Source: Isoetes taiwanensis (lineage: Eukaryota > Streptophyta > Lycopodiopsida > Isoetales > Isoetaceae). Taken from it: 64,000 bases of DNA. Numbering within the stretch: position 1 is the stretch's first letter; each line of letters begins with the position of its first letter. The notes under the pieces were generated by a model. It was given only the letters and a program-made list of their open reading frames with translations, was not told the origin of the DNA and did no database searches. Made by a program: the position numbers and the translations under genes. The DNA is taken from contig JAJEKV010000001.1 in the NCBI GenBank assembly GCA_021234155.1, positions 1,733,927-1,797,926 on the forward strand, in the 5' to 3' direction. Of this stretch, positions 23,682 to 34,780 are shown in pieces.

Positions 23682-24700
23682 TCACAAGCAATCACTAACC
23701 ACATACCACATTAACAATAAAAAATGTGGTGAAGATGAAGAAATGAAATAACTTGTGATTCTTCCGGATAGTGAGTGGCATGATCCTCTCTTACATTTCG
23801 CTCCAATCTTCCTCGAACTTAACATCCTTTTGCATTTGAGAGACCCTAATGTTTTCGGGTCCAAAATTGTCGCACAAGTTCTATGACCCGCTCTTCTAAC
23901 TCTTTTGTACAAAACCCATTTCCCCCCTTTGCAATCTATCTCTTCCCTCTTCAATTTTGCTTTGGTAAGATTCCTAGGATGAACACCAAATATTTACCAA
24001 AACCCCGAAAGCACCGACTGGGATTAGCACTTTCGTATTAATGCTTCCTCTTACGGCCATAGCAAGGCAACTTCTCTTGGGTCGCTAAACCGCATTGCTT
24101 TGTTAGACTTCTTCACAAGTTGAATGGAAGCCCCGAGGTTGCTGGACCACAATGCTCTTTGGCTTGCAAATCTTTCAGCCTCTTAGCCAAGTATGTTTGT
24201 CCATTGTGTCATCCTCCTAGATAATCTAGTAAAACCTCTTTCTTATGTTTGTTAGATAAGCCTTTTAGTGGTGCTATGAAATGAAGATAACAATTTTAAT
24301 ACCATCCGACGCTTTGGTAGAGGCCGTTCGGTGGATCCTCCCTCCGCCAAGTTGCAATTTTTGCTAATTCTTCTTTAGCTTCCCTTTGTCTTTTCCTTTG
24401 GCGCCTTTTTATGATCCCGTTCTTGTTCGAGTTCTCTTTCTCTTACCCGTGCCGGTAGATTTGCTTCGAAATTAAATGATTGAAGGTATGAACGGATTGA
24501 TCCACAACCGGATTAAGCGCCATAGCCGGTGTTTCCGTGAAAGGCTGGTGGGTCGTGGGTTTAGAAATCGGTTCGGTGGAGATTGGAATGGGACGGGTGG
24601 CATAGGAAATTGGAATGGGACGGGTGGCGTAGGAATCGGGTTGTTGCGATTCAGAAATGATTGAATCAGGCAAGACATCACTAGGCGCCAAACAAACATT
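23682..24700 (-). other. Possible degenerate coding region
   Basis: Minus-strand stretches of 75-90 codons are open. One (24443-24691) has a Pro/Ser/Thr-rich composition with a short internal repeat (SYATRPIPI twice), and a charged Glu/Arg-rich stretch follows near 24380-24450. No domain is recognised. It could be the N-terminal region of an element-encoded protein. Confidence 0.25.
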
Positions 24701-24766
24701 TAAAATCGCACCACAAATTTGATATCTCCCACCACATTTTTAGGAGGACAGGGGGGACACCCAGGG

Positions 24767-24792
24767 TGTTCCACTACAACATGCTTTCACCC
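24767..24792 (-). repeat. Right terminal inverted repeat
   Basis: Exact inverted copy of 14636-14661, followed by ATGA. Confidence 0.85.
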
Positions 24793-25056
24793 ATGATGAA
24801 ATGCGTAGTTTTCTATGGATCAATGCAGCCTTACCACCATTCTTTTGAATATCCTGGACCTTTTGTAAATCCTAACATCTTGCTAATTGTTGTGGCTTAG
24901 TAAGATAGAAATCCAAATAGAGATGTCCCTTTCAATCGCTTTGCATGCTTTAAGACATCCATTTTAGCACTCAAATTTGGCACAGTAAATTTCATTATGC
25001 ATGGGCGGTGAGATTGCAATGCTTTTTGCCCTGTGTGAAACAGTAACAACAACAAG

Positions 25057-25171
25057 TGTTGTGAGGTTCAATTTAGCCAACACTAATGTCTGTATGTTGC
25101 AAGTCCTCTGATGTGTTGTGAGGTTCAATTTAGCCAACACTAATGTCTGTATGTTGCAAGTCCTCTGATGC
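25057..25171. repeat. Perfect 57-bp tandem duplication
   Basis: A 57-bp unit beginning 'tgttgtgaggttcaattt' and ending 'aagtcctctgatg' occurs twice head-to-tail without differences, indicating recent duplication. Confidence 0.9.
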
Positions 25172-25253
25172 TTCTTCTTGCATGCCACGAATCACCAAAT
25201 TACACTAACGGTTGTGCCTGTTAATGTATTCTCGATGCCTCTGACCAGATGTA

Positions 25254-25565
25254 TCTATCATTACATCCTAAATAAAGGCCTTAAAACAATTCATGGGCAG
25301 GTATACTTCCTTAAAGAATAAGTGCATGCCAGGGGCATTAACTGTTACAAGGGTCGGCCTTTGTTTATCCAGAAAAAAAAAAAAAAATCTAATAAGGGAA
25401 TGGCAGCAGTTATCTTGCATCCTAAATAAGGGCTTAAAAACAATGCACGAGAGGGTATACTTCCTTAAAGATTAAGTGCATGCCAGGGGCATTAACTGAT
25501 ACATCGGTTGGCCTTTGGAAACAAATCGCTCGCCTATCCAGAAAAAAAGGGAATGGCAGCAGTTA
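25254..25565. repeat. About 155-bp tandem duplication
   Basis: Both copies carry 'catcctaaata', 'tatacttccttaaaga', 'catgccaggggcattaactg' and 'gggaatggcagcagttat', with an oligo(A) of different length. Non-coding. Confidence 0.85.
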
Positions 25566-25569
25566 TACG

Positions 25570-28080
25570 AAAACTTTGTGCCCTTGACTAGGGTTGTAGC
25601 ACTATGTAGTTTCATACAAGCAGATGGAGTCATTTGAGAAATGGCAGTACAATATATCCCATACATACTACCCAGAACGAGACGAGGATTTGGAAAGAAT
25701 GATTTTACTACTGGCTACAAACTCCAGGTGGGAATACACACTTCTCACCTAATTTCAATCAAGATTTATATGTGTTAGAGCAAGGGCTACTAATTTAGGA
25801 TTGACAAGACCAAGACTCCAGCAGAAGCTACAGCTGCTACACGAACCAGGGATCATAAAATATAGTGTTTTATTTTTCCCTCCAAAATATGGAGAGGGAG
25901 TATGATTCTGATGGCAAATCCATAAGCTCGGATGAAGAGGATTTAAATGCATACTTCCTAGATAAAAAGTGCAGTGCTATCTAAATATTTGTGAGGCCAG
26001 TGTTGAAAATACGTATGAGCAGAAGGGCATGGGAAATCTAAAATGGGGCGCCAATGAAGGAATTACAAGCAAAAGCAACAAGAAAGGTTATAATGGTAAC
26101 CATGGAAAAACAGGCAAAAATGTTTTGGATGATAACTCTTATGTTCCAAAAACCCAACCTGCGGACGAATATTGCTCAGACCATGACACACATGCACATT
26201 TTTTGCACGTATGAGCATTATTGGTTATGGCTTTCTTGGTATTGTGTCTGACTAAGGTGGTGTTTTTGCGGGCAGTCAAACCACGCATGTGAATTGAAAG
26301 TTATAACCTGTTAAATCGGGCAAGTGAATGTTACACGGTCAACGAATTCTTATCATATCGTATTCATTCATCCACTTACCCATGAAGACTCCTTAAGTTT
26401 ATGAAATTCTTGAAGCAGTGATAACATCATAGCCAGACCACCAAACCTATACATAGTCAGAAACGGATCGCCAATGGATGGGCAGATGTTTGTGCTAGAG
26501 AGGTATGTGACAACGAAAAAAAGTTCCACATGCGTTGAGTTGAGGAAGGTGGGATCATCAATATTTGAGAAAAACTGGAAGTTTGATAATCATACAATAA
26601 TATGATTTACAATTTTTTGTTTGAAATTGAGAATTCGTGCCATGTAACAGTGGCTATGCTTCTTAAATATCTTGCATGGAGTGGAGAGGAATTTGTATGG
26701 GTCAACTTGCATTGCACAAATTGCTTTTATCTTTATCTTTAGTACAATTGAAATTTCTAGGAGGTGAAGCTAAAAGGCCCTTAGCCCCCTTTCTCCATTC
26801 AAAAGGATCCTCCATGGCAAATATGGAATTAAATTATTTCTATTGTTATGTAAGAGTGGGCAATGAACACTATTTAGATATACAACACCTCTTTCATGCC
26901 CTGATGCTTGCTCTATCGGACCAAATGAACTCTCTAGAACATAGTAGACATGCATTAGATATAGTGTGAGCTTACTTGTTGAATATGAACAACTCCAAGC
27001 TCTGGAAAACAATTTGCAATGCATATGGAGAGATTCCTTAGGTTAGGAGGTGCTAGTGCACGATGGCATATTCAAAGCCTAAGGGCATTCATAAATAGGT
27101 GTAAGGCATTAGAAGCAATAACATATTTTATACCATGTGTAAAAATATGTTGAGACAATAAAAAAGAAAATTTATTTAAACTGAGAAAAGGTGACCACCC
27201 GTAAATTGGGTGCCCCACCATCGAGTACTGGAACCCAGCAGAATAGGCAGTGGGACAGCAGTCTGGAATCAGTAAAGAATGAAGAGTAATTCTTGTCAGA
27301 GGAGTTTGCCGGGGTGGCCAAATAATAGTGGTTTCAAGTGCCTCAATTTGGAGGTCCAGATTGAGGCCCAGCTATGGTAAGCCTTATGTCATGTGTGGAT
27401 AGAAGGATTTGTCTAGGTAAGAGTTCTACGAAGAACTTCTGAAAATAATAAATTTCAATCAATCAAGTTCCCATGAAGGTCCGGCTCCATTTCTTGCAAA
27501 TCAGCAGGTAGAGCCAGGGCCCTGTACACTCCTGATAGTCGAACTCAAATGTGACTTGAGTAAAGGGCCATGTCAATGTTGAATATAAGTTCTAAAGGGG
27601 GCTTACAATTTGGTCCTCGACCTTGAGGAAGATGAACCAAAAAAAAATCTCCTTTGAGATGTTAATATTGTAAGTTTGGCAATTGTTATGTTTTTAAAGG
27701 CATATTCTTTTGTTGGGTTCTGCACATATGGAACCATCTACGAATAATATGCATGTTTGTGCATAATGAAATAAGACGTTCATAATGTGTGTCACAATTT
27801 TGTATGCAAATGGAAGGTTGAGATGTTTGTAACTCACTCTTTTGGGTGTTCCTAAACATTTGTCTACACAAAGCACATGCACATTTTTTGCACAAGCCTT
27901 ATTGGTTATGGCTTTCTCAGTAAGGTGTTTTTGCGGGCAGTCAAACCACACATGTGACTTGAAAGTTATACATCATTGATTCTACAATGCAACAATGACA
28001 TTTCATCATATTTTCTGCATCAAACATAAACTAGTTAATAGAAAGAATCTAGGGAAACAGAAAAAAGGATAAAGATAAGA
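25570..28080. other. Intergenic with a pair of direct repeats
   Basis: Segments 26187-26312 and 27876-27975 share 'gcacattttttgcac', 'ttattggttatggctttct' and 'gtgtttttgcgggcagtcaa' in the same order. ORFs here are below 100 codons and unrecognised. The right repeat lies beside the 3' end of the Harbinger transposase. Confidence 0.6.
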
Positions 28081-28081
28081 A

Positions 28082-29200
28082 TTATACCCTTCTCTCATTG
28101 AAAACTAGATATTGCGTTAAGTTTGAGCGTATACTTTCAGCCTCATCCATTTGTTGGTAGACATTTTTTGGCACGTCATCGTCGTCATCACTATCGCAGT
28201 CCTCTTCCGCTAGTAGTTGTTCATATTCAACATCTATATCTCTTGACTCAAGAAGCAAGTTATGTAGCAAGCAATATGTAAATATAAGCTTTGGTATAAA
28301 CTCAATATCTATAGCCAAGGTAGAATGCAAGCACTTGAAGACTCTCTTCAAGATACCAAAAGCTTGATCAATAAACAATCTTGCTTGTAGGTGCTTAAAA
28401 TTATAGAAATTTTTAAGTGCACCAAGTTGAGGCTCATCTCCTTGGTATGGCGTCATGAGCCATGAAATGGGATTGTACCCTTTGTCACCAATAACATATG
28501 GGTGCAAACTATAGTTCCCATTGATCACTAAACATGGCTCGTACAAGATTTGTTGGCGTTGTGCTTTATGTGCAAATTCTGAATTTCTGAGAACACGAGC
28601 ATCATGTACTGATCCTGGGTAACCAATGCACACATCAAGAAACTTCTTATTAGTGCCACATACAGCTTGTAGAATAACTGAATGGTGGCTGTTTTCTGTC
28701 ATAGTAATCTGCACCTCCTATATCTGGTCGATTAATTTCTACATGTGTGCAATCAATTGCACCAAAACAATTTGGCAGACAACTAAATTTGCGAAAGGAA
28801 TGCTCAATATTTTGGAGCTCGTCATCAACAGGCCACTTAATTTTATGTCTAAAGCAACGATTAAATGCACAACAAACTTCCTTCAAAACCAGACATAATG
28901 TGCTTACTCCAATTCCAAACTTCTCAGATATCTCGTGGTAGTCAACACCTTTGAAAAGCTTGTACAATGCACAACCAACACGACATGCTACAGACTGCAA
29001 GTCTGTAATGAGTATCCTGCTTCTGAATGAAAGAAGCAAGTACTTTGCATATTGCAACAAATGATTTCCTAGTCTCATATTCTTTCTCCATCGACTATCT
29101 CGTCATATACTTCGCGCAAGAAGCGGCCAAACCAAACAAGGCTTTGTGGTTTCACCCACCAAGATGATTCATGCCTCAAACTAGGAGCAGCACAAGCCAA
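28082..29200 (-). pseudogene. PIF/Harbinger (HARBI1/ALP1-like) transposase, frameshifted
   Basis: The N-terminal piece near 29100-29160 reads WWVKPQSLVWFGRFLREVYD, typical of HARBI1-like proteins. A 142-codon frame (29078-28650) carries the helix-turn-helix region and the first catalytic Asp in CFGAIDCTHVEI. A second frame (28714-28082, 210 codons) carries HHSVILQAV, the second Asp in GSVHDARVL (residue 38), then GDKGYNPISW and RLFIDQAFGILKRVF. The third acidic position, normally Glu in ERAFG, is Asp (residue 116). The C-terminus is acidic (EEDCDSDDDDD). The frames switch at a GAAAAC run near 28700. An upstream stop separates the first piece. These nuclease-fold proteins cut and join element ends; this copy looks inactive. 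Confidence 0.82.
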
Positions 29201-29317
29201 TTGCAGGATATTATCTGAATATAATGAAAATGGACCAGAAACAAGAAGATCTTCACTTGAAAAATTTGCCTCTTCCTCCTGGGTGAAAATAGCTTTACCC
29301 TAGTTTTGGTGATTCCG

Positions 29318-29538
29318 TCGCGATGACTATACACTCCCGCGGAATCATTAACCCTCTGGAAACGGGATCCGTTTTGGAGGCCCCATTATTCGTACCTGAC
29401 AGCGTCAGGTGTACCTTTTGATGGATCCCAACCATCTGTCTGCAGGGTCCATCCTGCCATCTGTTTTATACCGTCACGCGGAATCACCTCTGTGCCGGTC
29501 GGAATCACCACCTTTTTATTCCACGCGACAGAATCACC
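29318..29538. mobile_element. Possible MITE with GGTGATTCYGTCGCG termini
   Basis: 'ggtgattccgtcgcg' at 29318 is matched inverted by 'cgcgacagaatcacc' ending near 29538. Three further internal cggaatcacc or inverted copies occur. No clear target duplication was found. Confidence 0.35.
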
Positions 29539-29539
29539 A

Positions 29540-31740
29540 TCTGGAATATTCCAGTAAAAATTCAAATTTTTGATGTCCTGGTTCTTCTGGGGGGTTTTTT
29601 CAGCTATGGTTTTCAGCTAGTGCGGGCTATGGCGGCTTGCTTCGGCGATAGATGGCGTGAGGAGATCTTCCTTCTTTTCTTGTTCTCGTTTTATTTTTTC
29701 TTCTAGAGATCCGGCAGCAAGGTTATGGCAGAAAACAGGGGGCGTTCTTCCTTCTCTTCTTTTTTTATTTGTTGCCTATGCTGTTGGATTTAAGCCTAAG
29801 CAGCTATTTCGTGTTTCATTTTTGAAGCTCTCGGCTATGGCGGCTGTACTCAATGAAGACCTAAGCAGTTGGTCGCTGGAACTGGTCGCCTTTTTATTCC
29901 TTTTTTCAATCCGGTAGTTGCTTGCCATCGCCATAGGCCCATAGATGCTTTCCCTGGCCCTTTCCTAAACCTCGAATCCAGTTTTCCATGTCTTTTTCTT
30001 ACCATTTCTTCGTTAAATACTTGCAGGTATAAAATGGAGCAGATCCGTCAGTAAATGCATGGCCTGTACTTTGGCCTGGCCGCAAATGCCTGTGGCTGGC
30101 TCTGCCTAGCGGATACTCTGCTTACAGTAAAGGCGACTCCCTTGTAAGATTTGAACAACCAAGTAAAAAAGGGTGCAAAACTGCCGACCTTGAGAATCCG
30201 AAGCAGGCGAATGTGAAGCGCATTAGGCTATGGCAGACAAATTTTCCCTGGATAAATCAGCCCGACCAAACAAATGGCAATCCTTAAAAACTTATTTGTT
30301 CTTGCATCAGAAGCTAACCTAAAACAAATCTCTGACTATTTCTCCATCGATTGGCCCCTATTGGAGTATCGTTCTGCACTATATTCACATCTCTTCTCAG
30401 CCCATGGCATTGTCAATATTGGCAACGGGTTCAAATCCCCAACCAGAAATGTTGTGGGCAGTGCAACATTGAATATAGGAGACTCATATTGTATGTTCTG
30501 TATGGGGGAAAGGAAATTGGGGATCGATTTCCGGTCCAGCCGGTGGGTCCCGCGACCGGCGATAGCCGGGAGCGGGTCACCGGCTGGACGATCGAGACAA
30601 CCTGCTTTTCCTTTAAATGGAAGCGAGGGGAGCAAAATTTGCCCCCCTTTTTCCCTGCGGCCATGGCGTCGAGAACAACCAATATCTGCAACGGGCTATG
30701 GCTATGGATTTGCATGGCGGCTGGTTGGGTCTGATTCATCGTCTTGTGCACAGATTATGGCAGTTCTTGCGCTACGGTCGAGTCAAGCTCCGTTATAGCT
30801 GCAGATGCTCTCAATGGGGTCAATCGGCCTAAAGAGTTCTAAAATTTCCCCATTGAATCGAATGAAGAAGAGGATCTTAGAAATCCCGAGTATATTTCAG
30901 CCGAATTCCAAAGCTGGAGATGAATCTGAGAAAAAGACGACACATTTCTTGGGGATTCGAAAAAGCCCACATTGTTATGCTTCATGGAATTTTGGGCTCG
31001 AAAAAGGGTGAGTAATTCATTCTTGCATATTACATTTGTTATATTGTGTATCCATGCTCTGTATCCATCTCTGGCGCCTCTTGAAGCAGGGTATTGTTGC
31101 TGTTGCAAGGTATTGTTGCAACAGAAGCACGGTATTTGATGTTGAAAAAAACAAAGTTACCTGCTTAATCAGTCGTCCGGAATTGGAAGACCCAACTTCC
31201 ATTCCGGATTGTATGGGGATGACAGATGTCAGCAGCAGAATGCGCGCCAGGGCATCTATGCGACCCTGTTTCCATATTGTATATATTTATGGACTAAGTT
31301 CAGTGCATTCTATTATTTCTCTTTCTTATCTTAGAAATTAATTGTCTATTTCATATATCTCTATGCTTTTCATAAAGATATTGCTATGGGTAGAAGTATG
31401 ATTGCTTCATACTTCTACAACTAGGATGATTGCCTTGTATTTAAGATGACATGCATATTACAATGTATAACTAGGGAGTTAAATATAAAAAACAAGAAGT
31501 GGGTATCTCTCAATTTAATAGGATATGTGTTGAAGGTCAACATGTTCAAAGCTTTTGTTTATTTAAGGGATCTGCCAATATTGTGTTCTTATATTATTCG
31601 GCTTGTTTATGCAAGTTTCATAACTAACAACATTGAAATAAAGTAACATGCATTGTGCTTTAAAATCAATCATGCAAGATGAAGGAGATCATTAAGGCAT
31701 AGAACCTTGCTCTAGAATCATTATTACAGTGGGAAGCCTC
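29540..31740. other. No supported gene
   Basis: Several ORFs occur, the longest 174 codons on + at 30274-30798, with overlapping frames of similar size on both strands and no recognisable domain. 'ggctatggc' recurs. A T-arm-like 'gggttcaaatcccc' lies at 30427-30440 without an A box at a suitable distance. Confidence 0.4.
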
Positions 31741-31743
31741 TTA

Positions 31744-32006
31744 GGGTGCTTTCCCATGGGCCCAAAACGTTGAGATTTTTCTTGGCTAGGCATACAGATG
31801 CTACGTCTCCATGAAGATCTGACCTTGACTTTTTTTCTGGCTAGGCATCCAGACGCCATGATCCCATGAAGATCCGACCTTGCTTGTTTCAGGTTTTCAA
31901 CCTTAACGAAAAATAATCAGTCTCGCAATTCCTTTTTGCCCAGGTTCAGACCTGGGTACGGCAATCCAGGTCCGGCAATCCAGGTCGAACCCCTAGGAAA
32001 GCACCC
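31744..32006. mobile_element. Tourist-like MITE (PIF/Harbinger type), 263 bp
   Basis: TTA flanks both ends (31741-31743 and 32007-32009). The termini GGGTGCTTTCC and GGAAAGCACCC are perfect inverted repeats of 11 bp. Internally, 'tggctaggcat' with 'ccatgaagatc' is repeated. It is related to the copy at 63063. TTA duplication is characteristic of PIF/Harbinger insertions. Confidence 0.85.
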
Positions 32007-32009
32007 TTA

Positions 32010-34040
32010 GTTAGTCGGACACTCCAAATCTAAGATTTCTCCAGTTGCCCTAAACTTGGTAAGGTTAACTACATCGATTTGTAGGGTATTGTAGGTCGTT
32101 CATGTTGTGTTTTGGTAGGCATTTGTTTATTGCTTCAATGTCATATTAAACCATAATTTATGGAGTTTCAATGCTGTGTTCTAAGCCACGTTGTGCAATG
32201 GGCATCCATAAAATGACCAAAAAGGGTCATGTCCGAGAATTACTGGAGAGAAGGAAGGGCATGTATATATGAGGAGGTAGCATCAAGTTGTTACTATTGG
32301 CCGGATTTATATAAATATATATCGTTTGCTAATTTAGTTTTCATCCACAGGCATCAAAGGATCTGTCATATCTGAGCTTGATTTTAAGCTCGTATTGTGA
32401 AGTTCCCAATTCAAGTTTTAAGGTAAATTGATCTCGAAGTCAAAGAAAACCCATCACACTATCATTGGAGTCTTCTTTTTTGCAGGTATTGTAGGTCAAA
32501 TGTTGCCAAACCAATGTGCCTGATTCTAATGGCCAACTTGAAGCATCAAATGCTCAATCCTGCAGTCTATATGGAGGTCTAGGCATCTTCTAATGTCAAA
32601 TAAACAATATTGTTCAGAATTTTAGTTAAAGATCGGATTAAGCAATCTGATGTGTTGTCTCTTTCTAGGTGTTGATACATCTACTCTATTATTTGCACTT
32701 GCAGAATAAACTAAGGTCTCTGGACTAGGGAACATGAGTGGTCTATCATGTATGACCAAAAGCTATGTAGAAGAATATGCTTGGGCACAAATAGCATCAT
32801 CAAGCCTCACAAACTTATGCCAGATTGTTCTAACTGTGCCTTTGCTACTTTTAGATGCAAAATATGCATTCACAAAAGTATGTAGCATATGTTTCAAAGT
32901 CTAGGCAACAAACTTGTCAGTAATATAGCTAGTGAAGCTTAGGCCAACACTTGGGAAGTGGCTTATACATTGCCAGGTTATCATGCTGACATGGCTCACA
33001 TAGAAGCTATATACAATCCATTTTAAAGTTGAGTCGAGAATGCCATTTTTCCTCTCTATTCTTTCCATCTTCATTAATCACTAGTTTGGTCCATATGACA
33101 TAACATGGTATATTAGTACAAAAATTCTAACCCCCAAAATATTTGTTGTCCAAATCAAACCCAAGTGCAACTACTTGACATGGCAATGCTATGCTTATAG
33201 AATGAAGCATAAGAGTCTCAATCAGTGGCTTTCTCACACTAGATTCCTTAAATAAACACTATTAGCTGCCAAGCCAAGATGAGCTTGCACAAGCTCTAGG
33301 CCAATACATTAAATTGTGAAAAAAACACTCAACATCATTCATTTCAACGCCATAGTGTTGTGTATATATCCCAAGGATGTCAACTACTACGACACTATGG
33401 ATGTCAACTACTACAATAATATGGCCAGGATGAAATTATTTCCAATCAAGTATCAAGTTGTTTATGAGCATGAGATTGCTACACCATCATAGAATTCTCA
33501 AATCTTTCATAGTTATGTAGATATGCATTGTGTACAATGTTTACATTTTTCTTATACTAAAACTTCATAAGATGTAGTTAGGTGTAAATAGGTGATGTCA
33601 TAATCACCGATGTTAGTTTGCATGATTCTTTGAAGAAAGAATGACATAACTACGACATTCATACACAAAAATTTGAAGCAATTGCAACATACAAACTTAT
33701 TCCTACTTTTGAAATTGTACCACCTTCCCTACCCCCCACCCCAAGCCTACCCTAGTGCTAAAATATATTTCTTTCCTCCTTTGAAGGCAAAAGACATTTT
33801 TGCAGCTATGTTGAGCTATTTTTCTACCAAAACACTTTGATGTATTGCCATGGCATTATAGCATGTCTATTAATAAAGCACTCTTGCAAAATTTGTTTGG
33901 AAGATTGAAATTGTGTGTTCTTACTTTGTTTTGTATGCATGTTAAATATTGCTACAGAAAGGAAGGAGGTGAAATGCAACTCTGTTTTCTAGTTTTTCTG
34001 GGAATTAATGCTATTGCTTGTGTTCGAGTAAAGACATAGT
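32010..34040. other. Intergenic, no gene seen
   Basis: AT-rich sequence; no ORF of note except a 64-codon one at 33845. No structured repeats noticed. Confidence 0.5.
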
Positions 34041-34290
34041 TGGTAATAAGGCAAGATGAAATCTTAGTCAGAGTGGAGAGGAGAATTAACTATGAAGGAG
34101 CTCATGGGGAAAACAAATTAATCATGTGGGAATTAATGATATTATTTTCTTTGCAAATAAAGAAAGAATGGACTATTTTTATCGTCCACGGAGACCAAGT
34201 AGCTGATGATGATGATAAGACAAGATGAAATCTGAGTCAGTGTGGAGAGGAGAATTAACTATGAAGGAGCTCATGGAGGACGACAGAGAT
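34041..34290 (-). mobile_element. LINE 3'-end fragment flanked by a duplication of about 65 bp
   Basis: 'tatcgtccacggagaccaa' at 34180-34198 is the family 3' terminus in minus orientation. The flanks 34048-34113 and 34214-34280 match over about 65 bp with a few differences ('gagaggagaattaactatga' in both). The duplicated segment contains the stop codon and last codons of the adjacent membrane-protein locus. Confidence 0.55.
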
Positions 34291-34780
34291 GAAGAAGCAG
34301 ATGCCAATGCCGAGGAGGCCAACAAGAGGAAAGATGGAGGCGGCTGCCCAAATATTACCACATTCAAGGGCTCCAAGTTTAAGAATGGCGACATAAGCAA
34401 GGGATAGAACAAGGCAGACAGATCCAGCCAAGGATCCAAGAGCCGAGGCCAGGGTGCCCCAAACGAGGACCATTTTGTTCACTGTTACGAATCCATGGGC
34501 ATGCAGGCGCTTCGGGGCTGCCACAATATCGCGGCGGCTTAAGGCCGTATGAGTGAGGCCGGAAAACGAAAAAATGCAAGCGGCAAAGACGCCGTAGCGA
34601 AGCACATTCACGGCGCGTCGGCTCCCGCTTTCGGTTCTCGCTTTTTTTGCGGCGTTAGACTCAACCCACAAACCCGCTCGCAGTGAGCGTCGAATTCACG
34701 CTCACTATCGAATCCAACGTCGTGCCCACGACCTTTGTCCGCAAATTCCCCCACCAATCTGCAAATTCCATCACACTCGT
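34255..34780 (-). pseudogene. Paralogue of the 35754 membrane protein, frameshifted
   Basis: The minus strand encodes TTLDSIVSVNSTLTASGFVG (near 34735-34676), then continues in another frame through YGVFAACIFSFSGLTH, MVLVWGTLASALGSLAGSVC and CFFISVVLHELLHS to a stop at 34255. The same segments in the intact neighbour are STLDAILKVNSSFTVGVFVG, IITWGVLASTIGSIIGTVF and MSVVIYELFQT. A one-base frame change near 34672 and the lack of an ATG in the downstream frame make it a likely pseudogene, unless it is a sequencing error. Its upstream end has an acceptor-like TTTGCAG near 34782. The two copies are divergently oriented about 1 kb apart. Confidence 0.6.

Larger units (their letters stand above)
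14636..24792. mobile_element. 10.16-kb DNA element with 26-bp perfect inverted termini
   Basis: The left end GGGTGAAAGCATGTTGTAGT and 6 further bases are matched exactly, inverted, by the right end. ATGA flanks both sides (14632-14635 and 24793-24796). Subterminal sequence on both sides has GTGGTGGGA motifs. Inside are GTGGTG-type minisatellites (15885-16285, 20013-20600, 23240-23645), two small hairpins (17100-17305), a RING-H2-like spliced fragment and many broken ORFs. No DDE transposase is recognisable. The MITE at 12164 shares the first 15 bases and an apparent 4-bp duplication. The superfamily is not assigned. It could be a non-autonomous carrier or a decayed autonomous element. Confidence 0.75.

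Noticed and set aside
30427-30440. tRNA gene suggested by 'gggttcaaatcccc'
   Set aside because: No A box or acceptor stem at the right distance; an isolated T-arm-like sequence.
30274-30798. 174-codon plus ORF
   Set aside because: Overlapping frames of similar length on both strands, no recognisable domain, and no clear gene context.
34225-34407. 60-codon acidic plus ORF
   Set aside because: Antisense to the membrane-protein pseudogene.
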